DNA of 64,000 nucleotides from Cupriavidus necator N-1 (GTDB lineage: Bacteria; Pseudomonadota; Gammaproteobacteria; Burkholderiales; Burkholderiaceae): NCBI RefSeq assembly GCF_000219215.1, contig NC_015726.1, forward strand, positions 2,046,001 to 2,110,000, given 5' to 3'. The translations under genes were made by a program, and so were the position numbers. The notes beneath the pieces are model-generated. The model was not told where the DNA came from and did no database searches. It saw only the letters and a list, made by a program, of their open reading frames with translations. Shown piece after piece: positions 10,414 to 25,100 of this stretch; the first letter of the stretch is position 1, and every line of letters starts with the position of its first letter.

Positions 10414-11292
10414 TCAGCCCTTCTGGGCAGCGGCCACCTGGGCGGCCACTTCAGCGGCGAAGTCGTCCTGCTTCTTCTCGATGCCTTCGCCCACCACGAA
10501 CAGGGTGAAACCCTTCACGGTCGTGTTGGCGGCCTTCAGCATCTGCTCAACCGTCTGCTTGTCGTTCTTCACGAACGGCTGGTTGAACAGCGAGACTTCC
10601 TTCAGGTACTTCTGCACCGAACCCTCGACCATCTTGGCGACGATTTCGGCCGGCTTGCCCGACTCGGCAGCCTTCTGCTCGGCAATGCTGCGCTCCTTGG
10701 CGATCAGCTCGGCAGGGACCTGCTCGGCCGACAGCGACACCGGCTTCATCGCGGCCACGTGCATGGCCACGTCCTTGGCGGCGGCTTCGTCGCCATCGAA
10801 CTCGACCATCACGCCGATGCGGGTGCCGTGCAGGTACGACACCAGCTTGCCGCCGTTGGCGTAGCGGGCAAAGCGGCGGATCGTCAGGTTCTCGCCGATC
10901 TTGCCGATCAGGGCGGTGCGGGTGGCTTCAACGCTCACGCCGTCGATTTCCAGCGCCGACAGGGCGGCCACGTCGGCCGGGTTCTGCTTGGCGATCAGTT
11001 CGGCAACCTTGGCCGAGAAAGCCAGGAAGTCGTCATTCTTGGAGACGAAATCGGTCTCGCAGTTCAGTTCGACCAGCACGCCGGTGGTGCCGTCGATGAA
11101 CGATGCGACCACGCCTTCAGCGGTCACGCGCGACGCGGCCTTGCTGGCCTTGTTGCCCAGCTTGACGCGCAGCAGCTCTTCGGCCTTGTCCAGGTCGCCG
11201 TCGGCCTCGGTCAGGGCCTTCTTGCATTCCATCATCGGCGCGTCGGTCTTCGCGCGCAGTTCTGCAACCATGCTTGCGGTAATTGCCGCCAT
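10414..11292 (-). CDS. tsf: Elongation factor Ts
   Basis: Nucleotide exchange factor for EF-Tu. The 292-residue product has the N-terminal [18 protein letters not shown] signature (about 15-32) and the core domain motif [13 protein letters not shown], which contacts EF-Tu. It is separated from rpsB by 296 bp containing a terminator-like hairpin, which suggests partial uncoupling of tsf from rpsB expression. Confidence 0.97.
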   Translation of the reverse strand: MAAITASMVAELRAKTDAPMMECKKALTEADGDLDKAEELLRVKLGNKASKAASRVTAEGVVASFIDGTTGVLVELNCETDFVSKNDDFLAFSAKVAELIAKQNPADVAALSALEIDGVSVEATRTALIGKIGENLTIRRFARYANGGKLVSYLHGTRIGVMVEFDGDEAAAKDVAMHVAAMKPVSLSAEQVPAELIAKERSIAEQKAAESGKPAEIVAKMVEGSVQKYLKEVSLFNQPFVKNDKQTVEQMLKAANTTVKGFTLFVVGEGIEKKQDDFAAEVAAQVAAAQKG

Positions 11293-11413
11293 TTGTCACT
11301 CCTTGAATGGTTCACGCCGGCTGCCGGCAGTCGCCTGCGGCACCCGGTCGGTGGGTCTACAGCACACCCGCGGCAGATACTGCCTGCGGCGGGTGACAAC
11401 AATTCAAATTCAA

Positions 11414-11444
11414 AAAAAGGGGGCGCCAGATGTGCCCCCTTTTT
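11414..11444 (-). terminator. Intrinsic terminator/attenuator between rpsB and tsf
   Basis: A strong stem of AAAAAGGGGGC against GCCCCCTTTTT with a nine-base loop lies inside the rpsB-tsf operon. On the minus strand the stem is followed by a T-tract, so it would terminate rpsB transcripts. On the plus strand it also has a T-tract and could block antisense reading. An attenuator in this gap is known for E. coli rpsB-tsf. The same role here is an inference from position and structure. Confidence 0.75.
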
Positions 11445-11588
11445 ATTGCCCTTCTTGCCCGGCTGCCGGCGTACCCCGGCTTTCGCCTTGCGCGCAGCCC
11501 GTGGTGACGGGCGGCAAGCGTTGCTTGTCTGTCGTGCGGTGACGATGCGCGCTAGCGGGTTCCTTTCCGGCAATCAGGCGGCGGGCAA

Positions 11589-12335
11589 TCAGCCTTCCTG
11601 CACTTCGACGAATTCGTCGTCGCCGCCGCGAGCGGCTTCAACCACTTCCTGCACAGCGTTGGCACGGCCTTCCAGGATCGCGTCGGCCACGCCGCGCACG
11701 TACAGGGCCACGGCCTTGCTCGAGTCGTCGTTACCCGGGATCACGTAGTCGATGCCTTCCGGCGAGTGGTTGGTATCAACCACGCCGATCACCGGCACGC
11801 CCAGCTTGTTGGCCTCGGTCACGGCAATCTTGTGGTAGCCGACGTCCACCACGAAGATCGCGTCTGGCACGCCGCCCATGTCCTTGATGCCGCCGATCGA
11901 CTTTTCCAGCTTCAGCATCTCGCGCTCGAACATCAGCGCTTCCTTCTTGCTCATGGTGTCCAGCGCGCCGGCTTCCTTGGCGGCTTCCATGTCCTTCAGG
12001 CGCTTGATCGAGATCTTGACCGTCTTGAAGTTGGTCAGCATGCCGCCGAGCCAGCGGGCGTCGACATAGGGCATGCCGGCACGGCCAGCTTCTTCAGCCA
12101 GGATTTCGCGCGACTGGCGCTTGGTACCCACGAAAAGGATGGTGCCGCGATTGGCTGCCAGCTGACGCACGTACTTCATTGCGTCCTGGAACATCGGCAA
12201 CGTCTTTTCGAGGTTGATGATGTGGATCTTGTTGCGATGGCCGAAGATGAAGGGGGCCATCTTCGGGTTCCAGAAGCGGGTCTGGTGGCCGAAGTGGCAA
12301 CCGGCTTCCAGCATTTCGCGCATGGTAACGGACAT
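11589..12335 (-). CDS. rpsB: 30S ribosomal protein S2
   Basis: Small-subunit protein bound at the head-platform junction, needed for S1 docking. The ATG at 12335 gives 248 residues beginning [20 protein letters not shown], the standard S2 start, with TTTGGAG eight bases upstream. The frame stays open upstream but nothing supports an earlier start. It is first gene of the rpsB-tsf-pyrH-frr run and has a leader of about 150 nt downstream of a good promoter. Confidence 0.98.
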   Translation of the reverse strand: MSVTMREMLEAGCHFGHQTRFWNPKMAPFIFGHRNKIHIINLEKTLPMFQDAMKYVRQLAANRGTILFVGTKRQSREILAEEAGRAGMPYVDARWLGGMLTNFKTVKISIKRLKDMEAAKEAGALDTMSKKEALMFEREMLKLEKSIGGIKDMGGVPDAIFVVDVGYHKIAVTEANKLGVPVIGVVDTNHSPEGIDYVIPGNDDSSKAVALYVRGVADAILEGRANAVQEVVEAARGGDDEFVEVQEG

Positions 12336-12670
12336 GTAAATCTCCAAAGGGTTAGGTCTGAAGCCCGCCCCGACATTCCTGAAAAGGAACACCCCGGATA
12401 GGCGGGCCAGCGATTTCAAACAGCAACAGGAATATCCTGCAAAATTCCGGCCTGGCGCACGCAATGCTGCGCCGCAACCAAGTCAGCCTGCTATTGTAGC
12501 AACAAAAGTGCGGCCCGCTCAAGCCGCCCGGTGCCCTGGCGCCCTACGGACTCAGCCCGCGACGGCCGCGCTCAGGCTGCGATCTGGCCCCGATGGTGCG
12601 ATAATCCTACATTGACCTTTCGATTTCGGCGCGGCCAGTGGCCTCGCCATCACTTTTTTGGCGACGCAGC
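12336..12670. other. Divergent intergenic region rpsB / map
   Basis: This 335 bp gap holds the rpsB promoter and leader on the minus strand. A weak plus-strand candidate for map is the -10 GATAAT at 12600-12605, without a convincing -35. No further coding or RNA gene is evident. Confidence 0.6.
12493..12522 (-). promoter_or_regulatory. Sigma-70 promoter for rpsB operon
   Basis: Minus strand: -35 TTGAGC (complement of 12517-12522), an 18 bp spacer, and -10 TACAAT (complement of 12493-12498). Transcription would start near 12486, giving a leader of about 150 nt before rpsB. S2 is known in E. coli to repress its own mRNA through the leader, and this leader is long enough for such control. No matching RNA structure was verified here. 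Confidence 0.6.
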
Positions 12671-13489
12671 ATGAGCATTCACCTGAACACCGCCGAAGAC
12701 ATCGCCCAGATGCGCGTGGCTTGCCGCCTTGGGTCCGAGGTCCTCGACTACATCACGCCCTTCGTCCAGCCAGGTATCACCACCGGCGAAATCGACCGCC
12801 TGTGCCACGCCTACATGCGTGAAGTGCAGGGCACCGTGTCGGCGTGCCTGAACTATGCTCCCCCCGGCTATCCGCCCTTCCCCGGCGCGATCTGCACCTC
12901 GGTCAACGACGTGATCTGCCATGGCATTCCGGGCGATCGCGTGCTCAAGAACGGTGACGCGATCAACCTGGACATCACGGTCATCACCAAGGAAGGCTAC
13001 TACGGCGACAACAGCCGCATGTTCATCGTCGGCGAGGGCTCGATCCTGGCCAAGCGCCTGTCGCAGGTGACCTATGAATGCATGTGGAAGGGTATCGCGC
13101 AGGTTCGCCACGGCGCCCGCCTGGGCGACATCGGCCACGCCATCCAGGTACACGCCGAAGCCGCCGGCTACAGCGTGGTGCGCGAGTACTGCGGCCACGG
13201 CATCGGCAAGAACTTCCACGAAGACCCGCAGATCCTGCACTACGGCCGCCCGGGCACCGGCGCCGAGATCAAGGCCGGCATGATCTTTACCATTGAGCCG
13301 ATGATCAACGCCGGCAAGCGCGATATCCGCACCATGCCCGACCAGTGGACGGTCAAGACCCGCGACCGCAGCCTGTCGGCGCAGTGGGAGCACACCGTGC
13401 TGGTCACGGAAACCGGCTACGAGGTCCTTACGGTATCGGCCGGGAGCCCGGCACCGCCGGCCTTTATCACCGATTCCGTCGCGGCCTGA
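12671..13489 (+). CDS. map: Type I methionine aminopeptidase
   Basis: Removes the initiator Met from nascent proteins. The ATG at 12671 gives 272 residues starting MSIHLNTAEDIAQMR; an earlier in-frame start at 12638 is less likely. The five metal ligands fall in recognisable motifs: NLDITVI, GDNSRMF, YCGHGIGKNFHEDP, FTIEPM and SAQWEHTVLVT. It lies divergent from rpsB, a common arrangement, and is followed by a terminator and glnD. Confidence 0.97.
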   Translation: MSIHLNTAEDIAQMRVACRLGSEVLDYITPFVQPGITTGEIDRLCHAYMREVQGTVSACLNYAPPGYPPFPGAICTSVNDVICHGIPGDRVLKNGDAINLDITVITKEGYYGDNSRMFIVGEGSILAKRLSQVTYECMWKGIAQVRHGARLGDIGHAIQVHAEAAGYSVVREYCGHGIGKNFHEDPQILHYGRPGTGAEIKAGMIFTIEPMINAGKRDIRTMPDQWTVKTRDRSLSAQWEHTVLVTETGYEVLTVSAGSPAPPAFITDSVAA

Positions 13490-13505
13490 GGCCGCACCGA
13501 AGCCA

Positions 13506-13534
13506 GGGGCGCCTGACCGGGCGCCTTTCTTTTT
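13506..13534 (+). terminator. Intrinsic terminator after map
   Basis: A GGCGCC arm at 13508-13513 pairs with GGCGCC at 13520-13525 around a TGACCG loop, followed directly by TTTCTTTTT. It ends seven bases before the GTG start of glnD. This implies glnD is either driven from within map or expressed by read-through. Confidence 0.7.
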
Positions 13535-13540
13535 CCAGCC

Positions 13541-16159
13541 GTGCCCACCAACCCGCTCCCCGAGCCCGCCATCTCCATGGACACCACGCCGGAACTGCTG
13601 CTTGCCGCGCGCGTGCGCGACAAGCTCAAAGCCGACAAGCAGGCGCTGTTTGCCGACTTCAACCTCAGCGCCAACGTCGGCACGCTGATCACGCGGCTGC
13701 GCCGCGCTGTCGACGCCGCGCTGGTGGAAGCCTGGCGCGGCCTGGAGATGCCCGCGGGCGCAGCGCTGGTGGCGGTGGGCGGCTACGGCCGCGGCGAGCT
13801 GCTGCCCTACTCCGACGTCGACGTGCTGCTGTTGCTGCCCGCCGAGCCCGACCAGGACACCACCGGGCGCCTGGAGCGTTTTATCGGCCTGTGCTGGGAC
13901 CTTGGGCTGGAGATCGGCTCTTCGGTGCGCACCGTGGACGATTGCATCCGCGAGTCGCGGCAGGACGTCACCATCCAGACCTCGCTGCTGGAGGCGCGGC
14001 TGCTGACCGGCAGCCGCAAGCTGTTCGAGTCGATGCGCACGCGCTACCTCTCCGACCTGGACGCGGCAGCGTTCTTCCAGGCCAAGCTGCTGGAAATGCG
14101 CCAGCGCCACGCCAAATACCAGGACACGCCCTACGCGCTCGAGCCCAACTGCAAGGAAAGCCCGGGCGGCCTGCGCGACCTGCAGGTGATCCTGTGGATG
14201 ACCAAGGCGGCGGGCCTGGGCGACAGCTGGAAAGAACTGTTCGAGCGCGGCCTGCTGACGCAGCGCGAAGCGCAGGAGCTGGCGCGCAACGAGCGCCTGC
14301 TCAAGACCATCCGCGCGCGCCTGCACCTGGTGGCTGGCCGGCGCCAGGACGTGCTGGTATTCGACCTGCAGACCGCGCTGGCGGAGTCCTTCGGCTATCG
14401 CCAGACCACCAACAAGCGCGCCAGCGAACAGCTGATGCGCCGCTACTACTGGGCGGCCAAGGCGGTCACGCAGCTCAACAGCGTGCTGCTGCTGAACATC
14501 GAGGCGATGCTGTTCCCGAGCGAGTCTCAGGTGACGCGCGTGCTCAACGAACGGTTTGTCGAGCGCCAGGGCATGCTGGAGATCACCAGCGACGACGTCT
14601 ATGAACGCGACCCGCACGCGATCCTGGAAACTTTCCTGCTGTACCAGCGCACGCCCGGCGTGAAGGGCCTGTCGCCGCGCACGCTGCGCGGGCTGTACAA
14701 CGCGCGCACCGTGATGAACGCGGGCTGGCGCAACGATCCGGAAAACCGCCGCCTGTTCCTGGCCATCATGCAGGAGCCGCAGGGCATCACCCACGCGCTG
14801 CGCCTGATGAACCAGACCAGCGTACTGGGCCGCTACCTGATCAACTTCCGCCGCATCGTCGGCCAGATGCAGCACGACCTGTTCCACGTCTATACCGTGG
14901 ACCAGCACATCCTGATGGTGGTGCGCAACATGCGCCGCTTCGCCATTGTCGAGCACACCCACGAGTTTCCGTTCTGCAGCCAGCTGATGGCCAGCTTCGA
15001 CAAGCCGTGGGTGCTGTGCGTGGCAGCGCTGTTCCACGACATCGCCAAGGGCCGCGGCGGCGACCACTCAAAGCTTGGCACCGTGGATGCGCGCCGCTTC
15101 TGCAAGCAGCACGGCATTGCGCGCGAAGACGCCGACCTGATCTGCTGGCTGGTCGAGCACCACCTGACCATGAGCCACGTGGCGCAGAAGCAGGACCTGA
15201 CCGATCCCGACGTGATCCACGCCTTTGCCCGCGTGGTCGGCAGCGAACGCTACCTGACCGCGCTCTACCTGCTGACCGTGGCCGACATCCGCGGCACCAG
15301 CCCCAAGGTATGGAACGCGTGGAAGGGCAAGCTGCTGGAAGACCTGTACCACATCACGCTGCGCGTGCTGGGCGGCGCGCGCGTGGATTCGCATTCACTG
15401 TGGTCGCAGCGCAAGGAGGACACTATCTCCGAACTGCGCCTGAAGGCCTTCGACCCGGCGCTGGGCAAGTCTCTGTGGGCGCAGCTCGACGTGGCCTTCT
15501 TCCTGCGCCACGATTCGCACGATATCGCCTGGCTCACGCGCCACCTGTACAACAAGGTGGACAGCCCCACGCCGGTGGTCAAGGCACGCGTCTCCCCCGC
15601 CGGCGAAGGCCTGCAGGTGGCGGTCTACGTCAAGGACCAGCCCGACCTGTTCGCGCGCATCTGCGGCTACTTCGAGCGCAAGGCGTTCTCGATCCAGGAC
15701 GCCAAGATCCACACCACGCGCCACGGCTACGCGCTGGACACGTTCCAGGTCACCGACCCCGGCATGGCCGGCGACGGCGGCAACTACCGCGACATCATCG
15801 CGCTGGTCGAGCACGAACTGTGCGAGCGGCTGCGCCTGCAAGGCGCACTGCCCGAACCCACGCAGGGGCGGCTGTCGCGCCAGTCGCGCAGCTTCCCGAT
15901 CAAGCCGCGCGTGGACCTGCGCCCGGACGAGCGTGGCCAGTATTACCTGCTGTCGCTGTCCGCCAACGACCGCACCGGCCTGCTGTACGCCATCGCCCGC
16001 GTACTGGCACGGCATCGCGTATCCGTCCACACGGCACGCATCAACACCCTGGGCGAACGCGTCGAAGACGTGTTCCTGGTCGACGGCAGCCGCCTGGCTG
16101 CCGACAACCGATTGCAGATTCAGCTTGAACAGGACTTGCTCGCCGCCCTCGCCATCTGA
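13541..16159 (+). CDS. glnD: Bifunctional PII uridylyltransferase / uridylyl-removing enzyme GlnD
   Basis: Primary glutamine sensor: adds UMP to PII proteins when nitrogen is short and removes it when glutamine is high. The 872 residues match the family. In order there is a nucleotidyltransferase domain with [17 protein letters not shown] (about 82-98), a GlnD-specific helical region with SPGGLRDLQ, an HD phosphohydrolase domain with [13 protein letters not shown] (near 500), and two C-terminal ACT domains (about 690-870). The start is GTG at 13541; ATG at 13577 is an alternative. Neither has a strong ribosome-binding site. Confidence 0.96.
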   Translation: MPTNPLPEPAISMDTTPELLLAARVRDKLKADKQALFADFNLSANVGTLITRLRRAVDAALVEAWRGLEMPAGAALVAVGGYGRGELLPYSDVDVLLLLPAEPDQDTTGRLERFIGLCWDLGLEIGSSVRTVDDCIRESRQDVTIQTSLLEARLLTGSRKLFESMRTRYLSDLDAAAFFQAKLLEMRQRHAKYQDTPYALEPNCKESPGGLRDLQVILWMTKAAGLGDSWKELFERGLLTQREAQELARNERLLKTIRARLHLVAGRRQDVLVFDLQTALAESFGYRQTTNKRASEQLMRRYYWAAKAVTQLNSVLLLNIEAMLFPSESQVTRVLNERFVERQGMLEITSDDVYERDPHAILETFLLYQRTPGVKGLSPRTLRGLYNARTVMNAGWRNDPENRRLFLAIMQEPQGITHALRLMNQTSVLGRYLINFRRIVGQMQHDLFHVYTVDQHILMVVRNMRRFAIVEHTHEFPFCSQLMASFDKPWVLCVAALFHDIAKGRGGDHSKLGTVDARRFCKQHGIAREDADLICWLVEHHLTMSHVAQKQDLTDPDVIHAFARVVGSERYLTALYLLTVADIRGTSPKVWNAWKGKLLEDLYHITLRVLGGARVDSHSLWSQRKEDTISELRLKAFDPALGKSLWAQLDVAFFLRHDSHDIAWLTRHLYNKVDSPTPVVKARVSPAGEGLQVAVYVKDQPDLFARICGYFERKAFSIQDAKIHTTRHGYALDTFQVTDPGMAGDGGNYRDIIALVEHELCERLRLQGALPEPTQGRLSRQSRSFPIKPRVDLRPDERGQYYLLSLSANDRTGLLYAIARVLARHRVSVHTARINTLGERVEDVFLVDGSRLAADNRLQIQLEQDLLAALAI

Positions 16160-16181
16160 GGCGGGCGGGCAGCATCAACAT

Positions 16182-18023
16182 ATGACCGACAGCAATTCGC
16201 CGAAGCGCAAGACGCTAGGTATCAAGGCCGCCAGCGACACCGGCACGGCCGCGCGCAAGACCGGCACCCGCCCCGTGCGGGTGTCCGACCTGAACCGCAA
16301 GCGCGTGCAAGCCGTCTCCGAAGGCATCAAGCGCGCCCAGGAGCGCGCCCGTGGCAAGACCGGCGGCCGTCCGGCCCAGGGCGAACCGCAGGCCGGCGCA
16401 GCCCAGCCGCGCAAACCCCGCGCGCCGCGTCCTGCTGACGGCGAACGCCAGGCACGCCCGCGCCGCCCGGAAGGTGGCGAGGCGCGTCCGCGCCGCTTCG
16501 GCGATGACGAAAGCCGCCCCCGCCGTTATGGCGACGACCGGGGTGAGGCACGTCCGCGCCGTTTCGAAGGCAGCGAAGCGCGCCCGCCGCGGCGCTTCGG
16601 CGACGACGACAACCGCCCGCGCCGCACGGGCGATGATCGGGGTGAGGCACGTCCACGCCGCTTCGAAGGCGGTGAAGCGCGCCCGCCGCGCCGCTTTGGC
16701 GACGACGACAACCGCCCGCGCCGCACGGGCGACGATCGCGGCGAGGCACGTCCGCGCCGTTTCGAAGGCGGCGAAGCGCGCCCGCCGCGCCGTTTTGGCG
16801 ACGACGACAACCGCCCGCGCCGCACTGGCGACGATCGCGGCGAGGCACGACCGCGCCGTTTCGAGGGCGGTGATTCGCGTCCGCCGCGCCGTGCTGGCGA
16901 GGACAACAACCGTCCCCGCCGTTTCGAAGGCGCCGAATCGCATCCGCGCCGCGTTGGCGATGACGAGAGCCGCCCTCGCCGCTTCGAAGGCACCGATTCG
17001 CGCCCGCGCCGTTATGGCGATGACGAGAACCGTCCCCGCCGCTTCGAAGGCACCGACTCGCGCCCGCGCCGTTATGGCGATGACGACCAGCGCCCGCGCC
17101 CCGCGCCGTCGGGCGAGCGCCGCCGTGAAGGCACCGCGCCGGCACGCCGCTTCAGCGACGCCGCCGACCGCATCCGCACCGCCGGCCCGGCACGCCAGCA
17201 GGCACCGGCCGCGCGCCAGGAAAAGCCCGCCCGCGCCGAGTCCAGCCACGACGACGGCCTGGTGCGCCTGTCCAAGCGCATGTCCGAACTGGGCCTGTGC
17301 TCGCGCCGCGAAGCCGACGAATGGATCCCGCACGGCTGGGTGCTGGTAGACGGCAAGCCCGTGACCGCACTGGGCAGCCGCATCCGCCCCGACGCCGAGA
17401 TCGAGATCATGCAGGAAGCGCGCTCCGAACAAGGCGAGCGCGTCACGGTGCTGCTGAACAAGCCGGTGGGCTACGTCTCCGGCCAGGCCGAAGACGGCTA
17501 CGAGCCGGCCGCGGTGCTGTTCACCCCCGAGAACCAGTGGGAAGGCGACCCCACGCGCAAGCGCTTCGCCCCGTGGCAACGCAAGAGCCTGGCCCCGGCG
17601 GGCCGCCTCGATATCGACTCAACCGGTCTGCTGGTGCTGACGCAGGACGGCCGCGTCGCGCGCGCGCTGATCGGCGAGGATTCGACCGTCGAGAAGGAAT
17701 ACCTGGTGCGTGTGGTGTGGCACTCGCCGCAGGGCGTGGTCGAGCGCAATATCAGCGCGGAATTCCCGGCCGATGATCTCGAGCTGCTGCGCCACGGGCT
17801 GTCGCTGGATGGCGTGCCGCTCAAGCCAGCCAAGGTGAGCTGGCAGAACGAGGAGCAGCTGCGCTTCGTGCTGCGCGAAGGCCGCAAGCGCCAGATCCGT
17901 CGGATGTGCGAGCAGGTTGGGCTGCAAGTGGTGGGCCTCAAGCGCGTGCGCATGGGACGCGTGGTGCTGGGGGATCTGCCGCCGGGTAAATGGCGGTTCC
18001 TGGGGCAGTTTGAGAAGTTCTGA
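16182..18023 (+). CDS. rluB: 23S rRNA pseudouridine synthase RluB-like with repetitive Arg/Asp-rich N-terminal extension
   Basis: Isomerises a uridine of 23S rRNA (position 2605 in E. coli). The ATG at 16182 gives 613 residues, about twice the E. coli length. Residues 1-115 are basic. Residues about 115-310 are a disordered repeat of [16 protein letters not shown] units. An S4 RNA-binding domain ([19 protein letters not shown], about 360-410) and the RsuA/RluB catalytic domain with [16 protein letters not shown], including the catalytic Asp, follow. Extended basic tails are known in this family in betaproteobacteria. The perfect 99 bp and 60 bp DNA periods are notable. RluE/RluF-type activity cannot be excluded. 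Confidence 0.9.
   Translation: MTDSNSPKRKTLGIKAASDTGTAARKTGTRPVRVSDLNRKRVQAVSEGIKRAQERARGKTGGRPAQGEPQAGAAQPRKPRAPRPADGERQARPRRPEGGEARPRRFGDDESRPRRYGDDRGEARPRRFEGSEARPPRRFGDDDNRPRRTGDDRGEARPRRFEGGEARPPRRFGDDDNRPRRTGDDRGEARPRRFEGGEARPPRRFGDDDNRPRRTGDDRGEARPRRFEGGDSRPPRRAGEDNNRPRRFEGAESHPRRVGDDESRPRRFEGTDSRPRRYGDDENRPRRFEGTDSRPRRYGDDDQRPRPAPSGERRREGTAPARRFSDAADRIRTAGPARQQAPAARQEKPARAESSHDDGLVRLSKRMSELGLCSRREADEWIPHGWVLVDGKPVTALGSRIRPDAEIEIMQEARSEQGERVTVLLNKPVGYVSGQAEDGYEPAAVLFTPENQWEGDPTRKRFAPWQRKSLAPAGRLDIDSTGLLVLTQDGRVARALIGEDSTVEKEYLVRVVWHSPQGVVERNISAEFPADDLELLRHGLSLDGVPLKPAKVSWQNEEQLRFVLREGRKRQIRRMCEQVGLQVVGLKRVRMGRVVLGDLPPGKWRFLGQFEKF
16542..17100 (+). repeat. In-frame tandem repeats inside rluB (4 x 99 bp, then 2 x 60 bp)
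   Basis: The marker GGYGAGGCAC recurs at 16542, 16641, 16740 and 16839, an exact 99 bp (33 codon) period. Downstream the unit shortens. The segment starting GCTTCGAAGGCACCGA recurs at 16981 and 17041 with an exact 60 bp period. Both periods keep the reading frame, so gain or loss of units would change protein length without breaking it. This looks like a variable-number tandem repeat encoding an RGG-like disordered tract. Confidence 0.9.
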
Positions 18024-18042
18024 TTCCAGAATTTGCCGACCC

Positions 18043-18087
18043 AAAAAAACCGGTCCCCAAGGACAGTCCCCAAGGACCGGTTTTTTT
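18043..18087. terminator. Bidirectional terminator between rluB and def
   Basis: A perfect 14 bp stem (seven A plus CCGGTCC against GGACCGG plus seven T) flanks a 17-base loop. It is U-tailed on both strands and so serves the convergent genes rluB (plus) and def (minus). The loop region carries a direct repeat of GTCCCCAAGGAC. Confidence 0.85.
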
Positions 18088-18125
18088 GCGCCTTGCGCGG
18101 GTTCGATACCGCGCGGCACAGCTCG

Positions 18126-18659
18126 TCAATCGTCGCTATTCGGCGGCAGATCCGGAAACAACACCTCTGTAAACCCAAACTGCCTGAAATCCTTGATCCG
18201 CATCGGATACAGGATCCCCTGCAAGTGGTCGCACTCATGCTGCACCACCCGCGCATGGAAGCCTTCAGCCACGCGCTCGATGCGGTTACCCATCAGGTCG
18301 TAGCCGCTGTACTTCAGCCGCAGATGGCGCGGCACCACGCCGCGCAGGCCGGGGACAGACAGGCAGCCTTCCCAGCCGTCCTCCATCTCGTCGGACTCCA
18401 TTTCCAGCACCGGGTTGATCAGCACGGTCTTGGGCACGGTGGGCGCGTCCGGGTAACGCGGGTTGCGGTCGAAGCCGAAGATCACCACCTGCAGGTCCAC
18501 GCCGATCTGCGGCGCGGCAAGGCCGGCGCCGTTGGCGTGGTCCATGGTGTCGAACATGTCTTCGATCAGCGTACGCAGCTCCGGCGTATTGAAGCGCTCC
18601 ACCGGCCGCGCCACCTGCAGCAGGCGCGGATCGCCCATCTTGAGAATCTCGCGGATCAT
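18126..18659 (-). CDS. def: Peptide deformylase
   Basis: Removes the formyl group from the initiator Met of new proteins. The ATG at 18659 gives 177 residues starting [15 protein letters not shown]. The three PDF motifs are clear: [18 protein letters not shown] (metal Cys) and HECDHLQG (two metal His plus catalytic Glu). It lies 14 bp downstream of ligA. The long upstream open frame inside ligA is a shadow. Confidence 0.97.
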   Translation of the reverse strand: MIREILKMGDPRLLQVARPVERFNTPELRTLIEDMFDTMDHANGAGLAAPQIGVDLQVVIFGFDRNPRYPDAPTVPKTVLINPVLEMESDEMEDGWEGCLSVPGLRGVVPRHLRLKYSGYDLMGNRIERVAEGFHARVVQHECDHLQGILYPMRIKDFRQFGFTEVLFPDLPPNSDD

Positions 18660-18673
18660 GGTTGTTTCCCCGG

Positions 18674-22149
<3,476 letters not shown>

Positions 22150-22153
<4 letters not shown>

Positions 22154-25100
22154 GCTGCCTCCGCCATCGAAACCGCCGCGTCCATATCCACGGCCACGAT
22201 ACGCGAAACGCCCTGCTCCTGCATGGTCACGCCAATGAGTTGATGAGCCATTTCCATGGCAATCTTGTTATGTGAGATGAAAACGAATTGAGTCTTGTCC
22301 GACATGCGCGCCACCATATTGGCGTAGCGTTCGGTGTTGGCGTCGTCCAGCGGCGCGTCCACCTCGTCCAGCAGGCAGAACGGTGCCGGGTTGAGCTGGA
22401 ACATGGCAAACACCAGCGCGATCGCGGTCAGCGCCTTCTCGCCGCCCGACAGCAGGTGGATGGTCGAGTTCTTCTTGCCCGGGGGCTGCGCCATCACCTG
22501 CACGCCGGCGTCGAGGATCTCCTCGCCGGTCATGATCAGGCGCGCCTGGCCGCCACCGAACAGCGACGGGAACAGCTCGCCGAAATGATGGTTGACCTGG
22601 TCGAAGGTGCCCTGCAACAGCGCGCGGGTTTCCTGGTCGATCTTGGCGATCGCGTCTTCCAGCGTGTTGATGGCGTCGTTCAGGTCGGCCGACTGCGCAT
22701 CGAGAAAGGTCTTGCGCTCGCGCGCCGCGGCCAGCTCGTCGAGCGCGGCCATGTTGACCGGGCCGAGCGCGTTGATGGCGTTGTTGATGCGCGTGACTTC
22801 GCCCTGCAGGTACGACGGCTTCAGGTCGCCGGTCAGCTTGTCGGCCAGCGCGGCCTCGTCCACCTCGGCCGCGGTCAGCTGCTCGCTGAACTGCTCCTGG
22901 TTCAGGCGCGCGGCCTGTTCCTTGAGCTGCAACTCGGTAATGCGGTCGCGCAGCGGCTGCAGGCTGCGCTCGGCGGCCAGGCGCTGCTCGTCGTGCTGGC
23001 GCAGCTGTGCCGACAGCGCATCGAGTTCGGTGCGCGCGATGGTGAGCTTTTCTTCCTTCTCGGCGCGGCGCTCCAGCGCTTCCTGCAGGCCGGTATGGGC
23101 GGTCTGCTCGTTGATGGTCTCAAGCTCGGCGCGGGCGTTTTCCAGGGATTCGGCAATGCGTTCGGCCTGGTCGGCGGCCACCTGGATATTGCGGCGCAGC
23201 TCGTCGATGCGGCTCGCCAGGTTGCGCTCGGCAAAGAGGGCTTCCTGCGCGGCGCGCTCGAAGTCGCGCAGCTGGTGGCGCGCGCCCGAGAGCTTGCTGT
23301 CCAGCGCCTCGAAGGCCATCTGCTGGTCTTCGTGGGTGGCCTGCATCTCTGCCAGCGCGGCGTCGTGCTGCTCGAAGCTGGCTTCGGATTCGGCGCGGAT
23401 GGCGCGCTGCTCTTCGATCTGTGCGTGGATCTCGTCCAGTTCCTCGCGGATCTGGCCGCTGCGGGCGGAATAGCGCTCCATCGCCTGAGACAGCTTGAGC
23501 ACGTCCATCTGCAACGCGTGCACGCGGCGGGTGGCCTGCTCGGCGCGCGCGCGGGCATCGCCCAGCCCCTGGCTGGCCTGGGTGTAGGCCGCTTCGGCAC
23601 GCACCGCCTGGGTCTTGGCTTCGTCGGACAGCAGCAGCTGCGCGCGCGCCTGCTTCTGCAGGTTTTCGATTTCCTGCTCGCGCGCCAGCATGCCGGCCTG
23701 CTCGGAATCGGCGGCGTAGATCTGGATGGCGTTGCGGCCCACCAGGTGGCCCTCGGCCACGACGAACGACGCACCGTCAGGCAGCGTGTTGCGCGCAGCC
23801 AGCGCCTGCGCCATGTCGGTGGCGACATAGATATCGGCCAGCCAGTCCTGCATCACGGCGCGGATGCCCGGCTCGGTGATCTGCACCAGCGACATCAGCG
23901 GGCGCAGGCCGACAGGCGTTTCCAGCGGGCGGGCGGCGGCCGGCGGCGAGTAAAACGCCAGCTTGGCCGGCGGCGCGTCGGACAGGAAGGCCTTGACCCA
24001 GTCCAGGTTCGACACTTCCAGCGCGGCCAGCTTCTCGCGCAGCACGGATTCGAGCGCGTTTTCCCAGCCCGGCTCGATATGGACCTTCTTCCACAGGCGC
24101 GGCAGCTCGGCCAGCTCATGCTTGGCCAGCCACGGCTGCACCTTGCCGTCGGTCTGCACGTTCTCCTGCAGCTGGCGCAGCGCCGACAGGCGCGCCTCCA
24201 GCGTGGCAATGGCGGAGGCTTCGCTGTGCACGCACGCCTGCGCGGCGCGGCGCGACTCGTCCAGGCGCGGCACGCTCTCTTCCGCGTCGGCCAGCACGGC
24301 CTGGGCTTCCTCGACCAGCGCTTCCTGCTCGGCCAGCTCGGCGCGGGCCTGCTCCAGGCGGGTCTCGTCGGGGCGGTCCAGGCCCTTTTCTTCCGCCGAC
24401 AGGCGTTCGCGGCGCTGTTCCAGTTGCTGCAACATCTGGTCGGCGCTGCGCTGCTGCGCGGCTTCGAGCTTCAGGGCCTGCTCGGCCTGCATGATGCCGG
24501 CGCGCTGCTCGTTGAGCAGCTGCTGCGCGTCGCGCCATTGCGCTTCCAGCGTCGGCAGTTCGTCGTTCTTGTGGGCGACAGCTTCCTGCGCCTCGACCGT
24601 GCGGCCTTCGGCCACGGCCAGGTTTTCTTCGGCCTGCGCCAGCTCGTCGGTGGCCTGTTCGGCCTTGCCCTGCCACTGCTCGCGCTGCCCGGTCAGCGCG
24701 GCGATCTGGGCCTGCACGCGATTGCGCGATTCCACCACGTAGCGGATCTCGGCTTCGAGCTTGCTGACTTCGGCATTGGCCTCATACAGCGCGCCCTGCG
24801 CGGCGTGCATGCCATCGGACGCCCCGTAATGCGCGGCGCGCATGGTTTCGAGCTCGGCTTCGACATGGCGCAACTGCGCAGTCTGCGCCTCCAGGTCGAT
24901 CTGGGCCTGCTCGATAGCGCGCTGGTGGCGTTCCTGCTCTTGCTGGGCCTCGCGCTTGCGCAGCAGCCACAGCAGGTGCTGCTTTTCTTCGCCGTCGGCG
25001 TGCAGCGTCTTGAAGCGCTGCGCCACCTCGGCCTGGCTTTCCAGTTTTTCGAGGTTGCTGCCGAGTTCGCGCAGGATGTCTTCGACGCGGGTCAGGTTCT

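Noticed and set aside
12600..12605. GATAAT as the -10 box of map
   Set aside because: No acceptable -35 at 16-18 bp; kept only as a weak note in the intergenic entry.
16542..17100. Regular repeats in rluB as CRISPR or a mobile element
   Set aside because: The units are contiguous without spacers, in frame, and encode one continuous low-complexity tract.
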